Positions 16,558-26,075 are shown, numbered from the stretch's first letter. The stretch: 64,000 bases of DNA from JBBQER01 sp052148155 (GCA_052148155.1 JBKQIY010000147.1:1-64000), one strand, 5' to 3'. Numbers and translations: made by a program. Notes: generated by a model from the sequence alone, not told the origin.

Positions 16558-19500
16558 GTCGCCGCGACCATGTCGGACGACAACAGATCTTCGGTGAGGA
16601 CCGATTCGGGCCGTATCCCAAGCGCGGCGCGGAGCTGGCCGCTGTCGAGATCGGCGAGCGAGCTCGACTTCGGCAAGACCAGATCGGCGATGCGCCGTTT
16701 GCCGGCGACGACCTCCTCGACGCGTTCGTCGACGGTGCCGGGACAGATGAGGCGATGGCAGATCACCGTTCGGGTCTGGCCGATACGCCACGCACGATCG
16801 CGGGCCTGGTCCTCGACGGCCGGGTTCCACCAGCGGTCGTAGAGCACGACATGGCTGGCGGCGGTGAGGTTCAAGCCGGTGCCGCCGGCCTTGAGTGACA
16901 ACACGAGTGCGCCAGGCCCGGCACCGGTCTGGAACTCGGCGACAAGTTGATCCCGGGCAGTGCGCGACAGACCTCCGTGGTAGCACGACACAGAAGTTCC
17001 GGTCCGTTCGCTGAGATGCTCCGCCAATCGCAGACCCCATTCGGCGAAGTGGGTGAAGACCAGCACACGCTCACCCGCGGCGTAGACGGCATCGACGATC
17101 TCTTCGAGTCGCGCGAGTTTGCCGGAACGTCCAGCGAGTGGAAGATCGTCACGTTGGTACGCCGACGGATGGTTGCAGATCTGCTTGAGGGCAGTGATCG
17201 CGGCGAGGATCTGGCCTTGGCGAGGTTTTTCGCCTTCGGCGAGATTCGTCCCGGTTACGAGCGCGTCGAGGAGCGCTTGATACATCCCGATCTGTTCGGG
17301 CGTCATCGCGCAGCGGTCGAGTTCGTCGATCTGGTCGGGAAGTTCCGCCGCGATCATCGGTTCCGCTTTCGTGCGGCGGAACACGAGGATGCCGTTGAGG
17401 GCATGCAACGCGTCTTCGGCTTCGACACGTGTCGTCGTGCCGTCGCTTGACAGACGTGCGATGAACTGCGGACGCGGCCCGACCAGGCCAGGATTGGCAA
17501 AGTCGAGGATTGCCCACAGGTCGCCGAGGCCGTTTTCGATCGGCGTGCCGGTGAGAGCGACCCGGCTCCGCGCCTGAATTCGGCGTAGCTGCTGTGACGT
17601 GTCGTTGGCCGGGTTTTTGATCGCTTGTGCCTCGTCGAGCACGACCCGCGCCCAAGACACACCGGCGAGCGCGTCGACGTCTCGAACCGCGGTGCCGTAG
17701 GTGGTCACGACGACATCTGCGTCGGCGACCTCGGCTGCGATCTCGTCGGGTGCGGCCCGGCGCGCGCCGTGATGGACGACGACCCGAAGGTCGGGTGTGA
17801 AACGGGCCGCTTCGGCGGTCCAGTTCCCGACGACCGCGGGCGGGGCGATGACCAGCGCGGGGCCGGCTCCGGCTCCGGCGAGCAGGTGCGCCAGCATCGT
17901 CGGCGTCTTGCCCAGACCCATGTCGAGCGCGAGGCAGCCGCCGAGGCCGGCCTTGTCGAGGAATCCGAGCCACGCCAACGCTTCGGCCTGATAGCTGCGC
18001 AGCTCGCCGACAAAGCCAGCAGGGACGCCAGCCGGCGACGTCGCGACGTCGGCCGCTGCCGCGATTAGATCCGCGGCCCATCCTCCACCGACGACGTCGA
18101 CGCCACCGCGCAGCGGCGAACCTTCGATGCCGAGCGCGAGGCGCAGCATCGCGGCACCGGAAAGCTCAGTCGTGTTCGACCGTTCCGCTAACGCTTCGGC
18201 AGCGGCGGCGAGATCGGCACGGTCGATCGCGACCCACCGTTCACCGGATCGGATGAGCGGTCGAGCCTCCTTTGCGAGTCGCGCGATATCGGCCGCCGAC
18301 AGCTCGACACCGTCGAACACGGCCGACCAGTGAACGTTGGCGAGTTGGTTCGCGCCGACCATCGACTCGGACGCGGCATCCACGAACACTCGCAACGACG
18401 GCGACGGTCGGCGCCGCGACAACGCCGGGACCCGAACGTCGAATCCGGCGGCGAGGAGTTGGGGCCCGGTGACGGTCATCAGCTCCCACGCTTCGTCCTG
18501 ACCGAGGATGACTTGTCCGCGCCGGGTTCCGCCCGGACGAGCCAACGCGGGCAGCATGCGTTCGAGGCGCGCGATCTCATCTTCGAGACGAACGCGTCCC
18601 GATCCGGCGTCGACGATGGCATGCTCGATCGGGACGAGTTCACCTTTGACACCCGACGCGAACACGGCGAGATGCCATGCGTTTCCGCTGTCGGGAGGGT
18701 CGAGGCGTACCACCAACCGTTCGCGCTCCCCGGTCACCGCGCGGGCCCACTGTTCGACCCGCGTCGCGATCTCGCCAGCGATACGGACGGGGGCGTCGAA
18801 CGCGCTGCCGTCGAGGCGTGCGATGACGGCTTCGGAGACGTCGGCGACGGTCCGAACTCGGGGAGGCGGCGCGGGCAACTCGAGCCGGCGTGCACTGTCG
18901 CGACAGATGGCGTCGACCATGCCGGTGAGCGCCGATCGGATTAACGCCCGAGCGTCGATTTTGGGATCGAACGCGCAGACCACACCGGGCATGCTTTCGG
19001 CGAGACGCGCGAGTCGCGCCGCGTCGATGAGGGCCGGCGTCCATCGCACCGAGTACGAGCCGTTCGACTCGCGTGCGCTTCCGCTGCTGCGCTTGCGTTG
19101 ACGCAGCAGCGGAACCATCGCGCCGTGCGCAGTGAGTTCCACCGCCCAGATCGCAACCCGGCCGAGCCAGCGGACGCTGGGCCCGATGTCGTCGCCGACC
19201 TGGTCGGCGCCGGCCGCGACCAGCCAGCCCAACACGTCACCGACCGGAATCGCGAGCGCGTCGGTGCGTGCCCCGCCCGGCACGGCTACCGGTTCGTGAC
19301 GGGCCCAACCGGTCGAGGGTGCACTCGCGGCCGTCAACATTGCGGCGAGTCGTGCGCCGTCGATGCTGCGTTCGCCGCCGCCGGCGGCCCAGGCGACCAC
19401 CCGACCGGGAACCCACGACACCTGCAACTGGACCGTCGCCGGCGCGCGCGACAGTGGGTCGCGGTCTCGTGCCTGACGGTCGTCGCGCGGCGCGACCCGG

Positions 19501-19835
19501 CGAGCGCCGCGCGGGTCGCCTCGTTGGTCGAGACCTTCGTTCGCCGGTCGATCCGGACGTTGATTCGTATGCCGAGCCCACGCAGCCGAGATTCGGCGCT
19601 GTTCCGACTCGAGGTCGGCGATCACCTGCTCGCGTTCGTCGCCTCGAAGCGACCGGGCACTCGCCAGGTGCTCGTCCGCATCCTGGCGCAAGCTGGCCAG
19701 TGCCGCCCGCCAGGTGACCCGGTCGGCCTCAAGCACCGCGAGCTGTTCGGCGGTGGCTTCGCCGTCGACCTCGGCCTGCACGTACTGCTCGAACTCCCAC
19801 TCGGACAGCGGCTTCAGCGTCGACGACGGACTCAT
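16554..19835 (-). CDS. SNF2-family (HepA/RapA-like) DNA-dependent ATPase
   Basis: A 1093-residue bacterial SNF2 protein. The C-terminal ~500 residues are the ATPase: Walker A in DMGLGKTPTM near 641, ALVIAPPAVVGNW, DEAQ near 735 (VVLDEAQAIKNP), SRVALTGTPIENGLGDLW, and the helicase C-domain with VFTHFAEWGLRL, LKAGGTGLNLT and RAWRIGQ. The N-terminal ~550 residues carry the regions that accompany SNF2_N in actinobacterial homologues. Such enzymes remodel nucleic-acid-protein complexes without strand separation. It is translationally coupled to the FWG-motif protein. Its start lies 70 bases from the small basic protein gene on the same strand. Confidence 0.9.
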   Translation of the reverse strand: MSPSSTLKPLSEWEFEQYVQAEVDGEATAEQLAVLEADRVTWRAALASLRQDADEHLASARSLRGDEREQVIADLESEQRRISAAWARHTNQRPDRPANEGLDQRGDPRGARRVAPRDDRQARDRDPLSRAPATVQLQVSWVPGRVVAWAAGGGERSIDGARLAAMLTAASAPSTGWARHEPVAVPGGARTDALAIPVGDVLGWLVAAGADQVGDDIGPSVRWLGRVAIWAVELTAHGAMVPLLRQRKRSSGSARESNGSYSVRWTPALIDAARLARLAESMPGVVCAFDPKIDARALIRSALTGMVDAICRDSARRLELPAPPPRVRTVADVSEAVIARLDGSAFDAPVRIAGEIATRVEQWARAVTGERERLVVRLDPPDSGNAWHLAVFASGVKGELVPIEHAIVDAGSGRVRLEDEIARLERMLPALARPGGTRRGQVILGQDEAWELMTVTGPQLLAAGFDVRVPALSRRRPSPSLRVFVDAASESMVGANQLANVHWSAVFDGVELSAADIARLAKEARPLIRSGERWVAIDRADLAAAAEALAERSNTTELSGAAMLRLALGIEGSPLRGGVDVVGGGWAADLIAAAADVATSPAGVPAGFVGELRSYQAEALAWLGFLDKAGLGGCLALDMGLGKTPTMLAHLLAGAGAGPALVIAPPAVVGNWTAEAARFTPDLRVVVHHGARRAAPDEIAAEVADADVVVTTYGTAVRDVDALAGVSWARVVLDEAQAIKNPANDTSQQLRRIQARSRVALTGTPIENGLGDLWAILDFANPGLVGPRPQFIARLSSDGTTTRVEAEDALHALNGILVFRRTKAEPMIAAELPDQIDELDRCAMTPEQIGMYQALLDALVTGTNLAEGEKPRQGQILAAITALKQICNHPSAYQRDDLPLAGRSGKLARLEEIVDAVYAAGERVLVFTHFAEWGLRLAEHLSERTGTSVSCYHGGLSRTARDQLVAEFQTGAGPGALVLSLKAGGTGLNLTAASHVVLYDRWWNPAVEDQARDRAWRIGQTRTVICHRLICPGTVDERVEEVVAGKRRIADLVLPKSSSLADLDSGQLRAALGIRPESVLTEDLLSSDMVAAT

Positions 19836-19905
19836 CGGTTGAACCGATCGCCAGTTGGGGCGGCTGCGGCACGTCTCGGCCGCGCGCGACTGGCGTCCCA
19901 GTCAC

Positions 19906-20057
19906 CTATGTCTGCGCGCATACATCTCCGCTGGACAACTCGGAGGACACCGTGTCCTCGAAGAAGTTGGGGGCGTAGGCCCCTTTTTTTGGGGTTTCAG
20001 GTCCACGATCTTGCGCTGTGGACCGAACACCCGGCCTTTCCGCTTCGACGGGCCCAT
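19906..20057 (-). CDS. Small basic protein whose frame switches at an A7 run (-1 frameshift or single-base error)
   Basis: From ATG 20057 a GC3-rich frame encodes a Lys/Arg-rich start (MGPSKRKGRVFGPQRKIVD, then LKPQKK). At AAAAAAAGGGG the protein-like, GC3-rich coding moves to the -1 frame: GAYAPNFFEDTVSSELSSGD, then VCAQT and a stop. The junction is A AAA AAG, a classical bacterial -1 slippery heptamer. Downstream lie a GGGG/CCCC pairing and an 8-bp hairpin (GAGGACAC/GTGTCCTC). Joined, the product is about 50 residues. Without the shift, the zero frame ends in low-complexity residues. An A8 run would also restore the frame, so a missed base is the simple alternative. I do not recognise the family. 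The rest of 20058-20370 holds nothing I can call. Confidence 0.45.
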
Positions 20058-20370
20058 TCGACGAGGGTCTCGCAGGACGGGGTTCAGCGGGACGGCCGGC
20101 ACCGTTCAGCATAGGCGATCGCCGGATGGCGGTGACGCACCGCGTCGGGACGGGCGCACGGTCGTGCGCATCGTCCCCGGCCGGATGGGGGCCGGTCTGG
20201 CCGGACCGAACCCGCGGCCGGGTCCGGTCCGGCGCGAATCCATGTCGGGCCCGGTCGTCGTGGGTCGCGCCCGCGGCGGTTGCAGCCACCGGCGAGCACA
20301 GCGCCGCTTGGGCGACCCGCGCGCCTCGGTGGTCCGCTTCGGTCTCGGAAAGCTGGTCGATCAGGCCAGG

Positions 20371-20928
20371 TCAGACGGTTCGGCCGAGGAACGCCGCGAG
20401 CTGGTCGGCGTTGGTCGCGCCGGCCGGCGCTTCCTTCTCCGGACCGAATGGGGCGCCCTCCGCACCGCGGAACGCAGGCGAGATCGCCTGCTTCGCCCCG
20501 ACGAGCAGCTGCGCGGCCAACTCGGGCGCGAGGTCGGTCGACTGGCCGGTTGCTTTGGCGAGGTCCCAACCGTGCGTGAACGTGTCGGTCGCGGCCAGAC
20601 CGACAAACGCGGCTCCGGGCATCTGACCGAACGGCAACGTCAAGGTCTTCGCCATGACACCCTCGCCTTGAAATGCGGCGACACATTGGGCCGAACTTTC
20701 GTCGAATGCGGCGAGGTAGTCACCGGTACAGAAGTCGTCGCCGGCGCGGGTCGGGGGGACACCTTCGACGCCGGCGGTGAAGAAGTACTGGCCGCCGACG
20801 ATGTGATTCACCAGTTCGCGGACCTTCCACGACGCACACGGAGTCGACGTGTCGAGTTGGTCGGACTTCACGCCGGACAGCACACTTCGGGTCGAGGTGA
20901 TGGCCTGCTCCAACGGTGCTGTGCTCAT
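20371..20928 (-). CDS. TIGR03086-type DinB/mycothiol maleylpyruvate isomerase-fold protein
   Basis: A 185-residue, four-helix-bundle protein of the TIGR03086 group (DinB / MDMPI superfamily), common in actinobacteria. Family segments: PCASWKVRELVNHIVGGQYF near residue 35 and DTFTHGWDLAKATGQ near 115, each with a His able to bind a divalent metal, and GVMAKTLTLPFGQMPG between. The superfamily includes mycothiol-dependent enzymes, but the activity of this branch is undefined. It lies 39 bases downstream of the phytanoyl-CoA dioxygenase-like gene on the same strand and may be cotranscribed with it. Confidence 0.85.
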   Translation of the reverse strand: MSTAPLEQAITSTRSVLSGVKSDQLDTSTPCASWKVRELVNHIVGGQYFFTAGVEGVPPTRAGDDFCTGDYLAAFDESSAQCVAAFQGEGVMAKTLTLPFGQMPGAAFVGLAATDTFTHGWDLAKATGQSTDLAPELAAQLLVGAKQAISPAFRGAEGAPFGPEKEAPAGATNADQLAAFLGRTV

Positions 20929-20967
20929 GTCCGCTGCTCCTCATCGAAATCGGTCGAGGGCCGGACC

Positions 20968-21936
20968 TTAGCGAAGTGAACGCCGCCACGGCTCGAGGTC
21001 CAGGTTGGGATAGCGAACCTGCGTCGCGGCGATGAGATCTTCGGTCCACACCGGGTGACCTGGGGGCGGGAACCCGAACAGTTCAAGATCGCGTGGCGTC
21101 GACCCCTCAACGAAACGTGTCCAGCCCGGATGGGTCGACTTCGACTGCACCGAGTGGTAGCCGATCCAGTCGATATCGGCGGATTTGAAGGAGACACCTA
21201 AAAGAAAACGTGCTCCTCGCGGTCGCGTGATGTTGACCCCACGATGGAACACCTCGTTGCGGTACGCCAGCACCGAACCGCGCTTGGCGACAGCCCCCCG
21301 TTCAGCCTGGTACAGGTCGGGGTCTTGCGCTGGGAAGAACACGTCGTTCGTGGAACGTGTCCGCGAGTCGCCGAGCTTGGCCGCGTGGGTCGGTGCGCAA
21401 TCCTCGTCGACGTCGGTGAGGTACAAGAACATCTCGACGTGCCACCACGGAGGTCCCGGCACCGCCGGCAGGAACGAGTGGTTCCGGTCGGTGTGCATGG
21501 GCTGTTCGTAGTCGGCGTCGCCGGTGTAGCGCCCGCTGACGTGGGACTGATACACCCGAATGTCGCGCGTTTCGAGCGCACGTTCGGCGAAGTCGACCAC
21601 AGCCGGATGGACATACAAGCGGTTCAGCGCACCGGTTCCCATGAACGGAAACTCGCGGCCCCAACGATGCTGTTCCGGCCGGAACCACGGACCGTGCTCA
21701 GGAATTTCGGGGTAGCCGTGCCGCAACGTCGCGGTGTCCTTGCCGGGCGGGACGTACCGTGCCGGGTCGTCATGAAACTTGTCCGGCTCGGGAAACACGG
21801 TCCACAGGTCGGCGAGGGCAGCGTCGATCTCGTCGGTGCCGACGAGGTCGTGGAGCACGACCCACCCGTCGCGCTGCCAGGTCGTCACGTCGTCGTCTGC
21901 AGCTCTCGGTCCGTTCATCACCTCATCGTGCATCAT
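20968..21936 (-). CDS. Phytanoyl-CoA dioxygenase (PhyH) family protein
   Basis: A 322-residue Fe(II)/2-oxoglutarate oxygenase-like protein. The iron-binding HxD is in QPMHTDRNHSFLP near residue 150, and the distal His in NEVFHRGVNITRPRG near 230, with the Arg a few residues later that would bind 2-oxoglutarate. The N-terminal WQRDGWVVLHDLV helix-strand is also typical. PhyH-family members hydroxylate lipids, acyl-CoAs or natural products; the substrate here is unknown. The gene diverges from an alpha/beta hydrolase gene only 31 bases away. Confidence 0.87.
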   Translation of the reverse strand: MMHDEVMNGPRAADDDVTTWQRDGWVVLHDLVGTDEIDAALADLWTVFPEPDKFHDDPARYVPPGKDTATLRHGYPEIPEHGPWFRPEQHRWGREFPFMGTGALNRLYVHPAVVDFAERALETRDIRVYQSHVSGRYTGDADYEQPMHTDRNHSFLPAVPGPPWWHVEMFLYLTDVDEDCAPTHAAKLGDSRTRSTNDVFFPAQDPDLYQAERGAVAKRGSVLAYRNEVFHRGVNITRPRGARFLLGVSFKSADIDWIGYHSVQSKSTHPGWTRFVEGSTPRDLELFGFPPPGHPVWTEDLIAATQVRYPNLDLEPWRRSLR

Positions 21937-21967
21937 CGGCGGCGACGCTCGCTAACGGCGTGGCACG

Positions 21968-23014
21968 ATGACGGCCATGACCGCAACGTTGGTCGCCGGC
22001 CCGCCACTCGAAGCTCCCCGTCATCGGATCGGACGAACCACGTCGGTGCTGGTCGACCGGTCCCGCGGAGACCGCGTCATCCCGGTCGACGCGTGGTATC
22101 CGGCCGAGATGGGCTCAGCCGGCGAACCTTCCCGGTACGAGCTGCTCCCGGGGATCGGGTTCACCGCCGCCGCGGAGCAGGACGTTGCGGTGGCACCAGG
22201 CGCACATCCGCTGCTGGTGTGGTCCCACGGCCGAACCGCGACCAGGTCTTCGTACGCCCTTGTATGCGAGGCGATCGCAGCACGCGGCTTCGTGGTGGTC
22301 GCACCCGAACACGCCGGCGATTCCCTCACCGACTGGCTGTCCGGCAGGTCGGTCGACGACGAGACGAACGAACGCGACCGGGTCGCAGACACCCGTGTCG
22401 TCCTCGACGCCGTCTTCGAACCGGACGGGCCACTGCATCCGGTCGCGGCTGGCGTCGATCCCGACCGGGTCGCCGCCGCCGGCCACTCCTACGGTGGCTT
22501 CACCGCGCTGTCGCTCGCCGGAGCAACGATGCCCGACCGACGCCTGCGCGCGGTGGCTGGACTGCAGTCGCTCACACGTACCATCCCGGACGCGGTGCTC
22601 GAACGCATCGAGATCCCAACGCTGCTGGTCGTCGGCGCTCACGACGCCACGACTCCCCCACAGACCGATGCCGATCGGGCGTGGGCCCTGCTCGGCGCGC
22701 ACCAGGCTTGGCGGGTCGACATCGAACGCGCGGGCCATCAGGGTTGTAGCGACGTGGGTCTGTATCTGGAACTCGCGCCACACGTTGCGGGACTTCCCGA
22801 CGTCGTGCACGAATATGTCCGCTCGATGGCCGCGGACGTCACCGGCACCGCCGGCGATCCGTGGCGCGACACCGTCGCGCTCCACGTCCGGGTCCTGGCC
22901 GCCTTCCTCGACGGCGCGCTCGGCATCGACGCCGACACCGCCACCCGAGAGCTCGAGGCAGTGTCGACGCTGGCCGGAGTGCGGGTCGTGCACCGCGGAA
23001 GCTTCAGCGCGTAG
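21968..23014 (+). CDS. Alpha/beta hydrolase (PAF-acetylhydrolase/chlorophyllase-like)
   Basis: A 348-residue alpha/beta hydrolase. The nucleophile elbow is GHSYGGF (Ser near residue 174), the acid is probably the Asp in VVGAHDATTPP, and the His is in ERAGHQGCSD. The segment PLLVWSHGRTATRSSYALVC is the oxyanion-region strand of the family that includes PAF acetylhydrolases and polyester-cleaving enzymes. There is no signal peptide, so it acts in the cytoplasm on an ester. Divergent from the PhyH-like gene, sharing a very short intergenic region. Confidence 0.85.
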   Translation: MTAMTATLVAGPPLEAPRHRIGRTTSVLVDRSRGDRVIPVDAWYPAEMGSAGEPSRYELLPGIGFTAAAEQDVAVAPGAHPLLVWSHGRTATRSSYALVCEAIAARGFVVVAPEHAGDSLTDWLSGRSVDDETNERDRVADTRVVLDAVFEPDGPLHPVAAGVDPDRVAAAGHSYGGFTALSLAGATMPDRRLRAVAGLQSLTRTIPDAVLERIEIPTLLVVGAHDATTPPQTDADRAWALLGAHQAWRVDIERAGHQGCSDVGLYLELAPHVAGLPDVVHEYVRSMAADVTGTAGDPWRDTVALHVRVLAAFLDGALGIDADTATRELEAVSTLAGVRVVHRGSFSA

Positions 23015-23131
23015 CGGCGCGACCGTCGCGGCCGACGGCGCCGCACGTCCGTCGCCGGTTCGGGTGTCGGTGCATCGTCGTTGAGCGCAGACGGTGACGC
23101 CGATGCTGTGTCGACCGTCCGTACCGTTCGT

Positions 23132-23154
23132 GACGTCGATCGAACGTCGACGTC
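23132..23154. terminator. Inverted repeat between convergent genes (possible terminator)
   Basis: GACGTCGA and TCGACGTC form a perfect 8-bp stem with a seven-base loop, midway between the stops of the hydrolase (rightward) and the ABC exporter (leftward). There is no T run, so it would not be a classical intrinsic terminator, but stem-only terminators are known in actinobacteria. The remaining bases of 23015-23162 show nothing else. Confidence 0.35.
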
Positions 23155-23162
23155 CTGACCGG

Positions 23163-25109
23163 TTACGTCGGCAGAGTTTCGCCTGTGGGGTCGGACTGAT
23201 CCATTTCTTCTTGGCTTTCGAACTGGGTCGTGTAGAGATCTGCGTACAGACCGCCCGATGCGAGCAGCGAGTCGTGGGTCCCTTGTTCGACGACCCGTCC
23301 TTCGGATATCACCAAGATCAGGTCGGCCTGGCGGATCGTCGACAAGCGGTGCGCGATGACAATCGACGTCCGGCCAGTGAGCGCGACCTTGAGCGCACGT
23401 TGGACCGCGATCTCGGACTCCGAGTCGAGATGCGCGGTCGCCTCGTCGAGCACAACCACGCCGGGAGCTTTGAGCAGCAGTCGCGCGATCGCGATGCGCT
23501 GCTTCTCTCCTCCCGAAAGCCGATACCCGCGATCGCCGACGACAGTGTCGAGACCGTTCGGGAGGGTCGAGATGAGCGGCAGGATCTGCGCTGCGTCCAA
23601 CGCCTCGCGCAGTTCCTCGTCGGTCGCGTCGGGCTTGGCGTACCGCAGGTTCTCGGCGATCGTCTCGTGAAACAGATGAGCGTCTTGGGTGACGACACCG
23701 ACGGTGGCACGCAGCGACGCCATCGTCGCGTCGCGCACGTCGACGCCGTTGATCCGCACCGCGCCGGCACGCACGTCGTACAGGCGGGGTACCAGGTGGC
23801 TGATGGTGGTCTTTCCCGCACCCGACGGGCCGACCAGCGCGACCAGCTGACCGGGCCGCGCGACGAAAGAAAGGTCGAAGAGCACCTGCTGGCTCGGCGT
23901 CTGTTCGAGCACCGCGACCGACTCGAGCGACGCCAGGGAGACCTCGTCCGCGGTCGGATAGCCGAAGTCGACATGATCGAACTCGACCGTCGCCGGTCCG
24001 CCCGGGATGACAATCGCGTCAGGCCGTTCGGCGATCATCGGTTCCAGGTCGAGCACTTCGAACACACGATCGAACGACACCAGCGCAGTCATGACATCAA
24101 CTTGCACGTTCGACAGCGCAGTCAGCGGTGCGTAGAGACGAGTCAGGTAGGCGGTGAGCGCGACGACAGTGCCGAGCGACAAGGCGCCATGAATGGTCAG
24201 GACACCGCCCCAGCCGTACACCATCGCGGTTGCGAGCGACGCGGTGAGCAACAAGGCGACCATGAAGACGCGTGTGTACATCGCAGTGGTGATCCCGATG
24301 TCGCGGACGCGGGACGCGCGCTGGTCGAACAGGCCCGATTCGGAACGCGGATCACCGAAAAGTTTTACGAGCAGCGCCCCCGACACGTTGAAACGTTCGG
24401 TCATCGTCGTGTTCATCAGCGCGTTCAGTGCGTACGACTCACGGGTGAGTGTCGCCAGACGCTTCCCGACCCAACGTGCCGGAAACAAGAAGACCGGAAG
24501 GAGCGCGAGCGCAAAGAGCGAGATCTCCCATGACAAGATGAACATCGCGGTGAGGGTCGCGGCGACACCGATCGCATTGCCGACGACCGAGGACAGCGTG
24601 TCGGTGAACGCTTGCTGAGCGCCGAGCACGTCGTTGTTGAGTCGGGTCACAAGCGCGCCGGTCTGCGTGCGGGTGAAGAACGCAATCGGCATGTCTTGCA
24701 CGTGGGTGTAGACGCGGGTACGCATGTCGAGGATGAGACCTTCACCCACTTGGGCTGACACCCAGCGTTGCCAGAGCGACAAAAGCGCGTCGATCACCGC
24801 CAGAAACGCGACGAGCAGCGCCAGATCGACGACGAGGCTCGTATTCTTCTTGTGGATCCCGTCGTCGATGATCGCCCGGAAGATCAGCGGGTTCGCGACG
24901 CCGAGCAGGGCGTCGGCGACGATCAACACGATGAACAGGCCGAGCAGCCCACGGTAGGGGCGCGCAAAATCGACGATGCGCTTGGTGATCCCGGCCGGCA
25001 GCTTGTACTCAGTGACGGACTCGTCGCGGCGGAACGACCGCATCAGTCCCCCACCGGCGCCGCCACGCCCGCCGCCTCCTCCTCCACCCATACCCATTCC
25101 CATGCCCAT
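23163..25109 (-). CDS. ABC exporter, fused permease and ATPase (ABCB/MsbA type)
   Basis: A 648-residue half-transporter expected to work as a dimer. Residues 1-22 are an odd Met/Gly repeat (MGMGMGMGGGGGGGRGG). Six TM segments follow, from IVDFARPYRGLLGLFIVLIV to about residue 345. The nucleotide-binding domain has Walker A GPSGAGKTT, the ABC signature LSGGEKQRIAIARLL, Walker B VVVLDEATAHLD and the H-loop IVIAHRLSTI, all intact. An insert of ~15 residues (SLASLESVAVLEQ) lies between the first strands of the NBD. Exporters of this class move drugs, lipids or peptides; the cargo is unknown. It diverges from the DMT gene, with promoters within 25110-25210. Confidence 0.92.
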   Translation of the reverse strand: MGMGMGMGGGGGGGRGGAGGGLMRSFRRDESVTEYKLPAGITKRIVDFARPYRGLLGLFIVLIVADALLGVANPLIFRAIIDDGIHKKNTSLVVDLALLVAFLAVIDALLSLWQRWVSAQVGEGLILDMRTRVYTHVQDMPIAFFTRTQTGALVTRLNNDVLGAQQAFTDTLSSVVGNAIGVAATLTAMFILSWEISLFALALLPVFLFPARWVGKRLATLTRESYALNALMNTTMTERFNVSGALLVKLFGDPRSESGLFDQRASRVRDIGITTAMYTRVFMVALLLTASLATAMVYGWGGVLTIHGALSLGTVVALTAYLTRLYAPLTALSNVQVDVMTALVSFDRVFEVLDLEPMIAERPDAIVIPGGPATVEFDHVDFGYPTADEVSLASLESVAVLEQTPSQQVLFDLSFVARPGQLVALVGPSGAGKTTISHLVPRLYDVRAGAVRINGVDVRDATMASLRATVGVVTQDAHLFHETIAENLRYAKPDATDEELREALDAAQILPLISTLPNGLDTVVGDRGYRLSGGEKQRIAIARLLLKAPGVVVLDEATAHLDSESEIAVQRALKVALTGRTSIVIAHRLSTIRQADLILVISEGRVVEQGTHDSLLASGGLYADLYTTQFESQEEMDQSDPTGETLPT

Positions 25110-25210
25110 ACGACGTCACCTCTCGCAGATCCGGCCGACCGGCCCATCCCACCACGTCGACCGCCCGAGATTGCAACAGGGGCTCACCGGAACGGCCAGA
25201 CTGTCGGCAC

Positions 25211-26065
25211 ATGGCCGTCTGGTTGGCGCTCGTCTGCGCGGCGCTCACCGCGCTGAGCTACGGCGTCGGCTCGGTGATGCAGGCTTCCGCCGCGCGCCGC
25301 GCCGAGATGCGCCCGAACCTCGACCCGATGCTGCTGGTACGGCTCGCCCGGGATACGACCTACGTCGCCAGCCTCGCCCTCGACCTGGTTGGGTTCGTCG
25401 CGTCGGTCGTCGCGCTGCGCACGTTGCCCCTGTTCATGGTGCAGTCGGCGGTCGCCGGCAGTGTGGGCGTCACCGCGGTCGTCGCGTCCTTCGCGTTCGG
25501 TCTGCGTTTGCAACGATACGAGCACGCCGCGCTGATCGGACTCCTTGTCGGTTTTGTGCTCCTCGCGGTCTCAGCCCGGCCCGGTCATGCGACGTCGCCC
25601 GGCAACGGCGCGAACTGGCTGCTCGCGAGTGGAGTTGCGCTCGTCGTCGTGGTCGGTGTGCTGAGCGCGAGGCTCGACGATCGCAAGGCCGGCGCCGGTC
25701 TCGCGCTCGGTGCCGGCCTCAGCTTTGCCGGAACCGGGATCGCGGCCCGTCAGCTCGAGGTGCCGCACGTGGCCTGGCATCTGGTCACCGATCCGGTGGT
25801 GTTGGCACTTGGCGCGTACGCGGTGCTGGGCGTCCTTCTGTTCGCGACCGCCTTGCAGCGCACCTCGGTCACGTCCGTCGCGGCGTTGGTGTTCCTGGTC
25901 GAAACCGTCATTCCTTCCGCGATCGGGCTTTTCTTCCTCGGCGATCGTGCCCGTCCACATTTGGCCGCGGCCGCGGCCGCGGGTTTCATCTTGACCGTCG
26001 GCTCGTCGCTTGCGCTCGCTCGCCGTTCCGAGCCGCTCCCGCGCGAACCTGAAGGTTCGGGCTGA
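25211..26065 (+). CDS. DMT-superfamily (EamA-like) transporter
   Basis: A 284-residue membrane protein with about ten hydrophobic segments in two halves: LALVCAALTALSYGVGSVMQ opens the first, and a second internal repeat begins near NWLLASGVALVVVVGVLSA. This fits the drug/metabolite transporter fold. A charged, cytoplasmic tail ends in LARRSEPLPREPEGSG. The substrate is unknown. The start ATG at 25211 has no strong ribosome site. It shares a divergent promoter region with the ABC exporter, so coordinated expression of two export functions is possible (inference). Confidence 0.82.
   Translation: MAVWLALVCAALTALSYGVGSVMQASAARRAEMRPNLDPMLLVRLARDTTYVASLALDLVGFVASVVALRTLPLFMVQSAVAGSVGVTAVVASFAFGLRLQRYEHAALIGLLVGFVLLAVSARPGHATSPGNGANWLLASGVALVVVVGVLSARLDDRKAGAGLALGAGLSFAGTGIAARQLEVPHVAWHLVTDPVVLALGAYAVLGVLLFATALQRTSVTSVAALVFLVETVIPSAIGLFFLGDRARPHLAAAAAAGFILTVGSSLALARRSEPLPREPEGSG
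26044..26059. terminator. Inverted repeat at the end of the DMT gene
   Basis: CGAACCT GA AGGTTCG, seven-base arms with a two-base loop, lies over the last codons of the DMT gene, just before the convergent DUF899 relic. It could form a hairpin in either transcript. No U tract follows, so this is a weak terminator call. Confidence 0.3.
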
Positions 26066-26075
26066 CCGCCCGCGT

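Noticed and set aside
19969..19990. A G-rich/C-rich stem with a T7 run as an intrinsic terminator on the plus strand
   Set aside because: No plus-strand gene precedes it, and only four base pairs form. The T run is the A7 tract of the small minus-strand gene.
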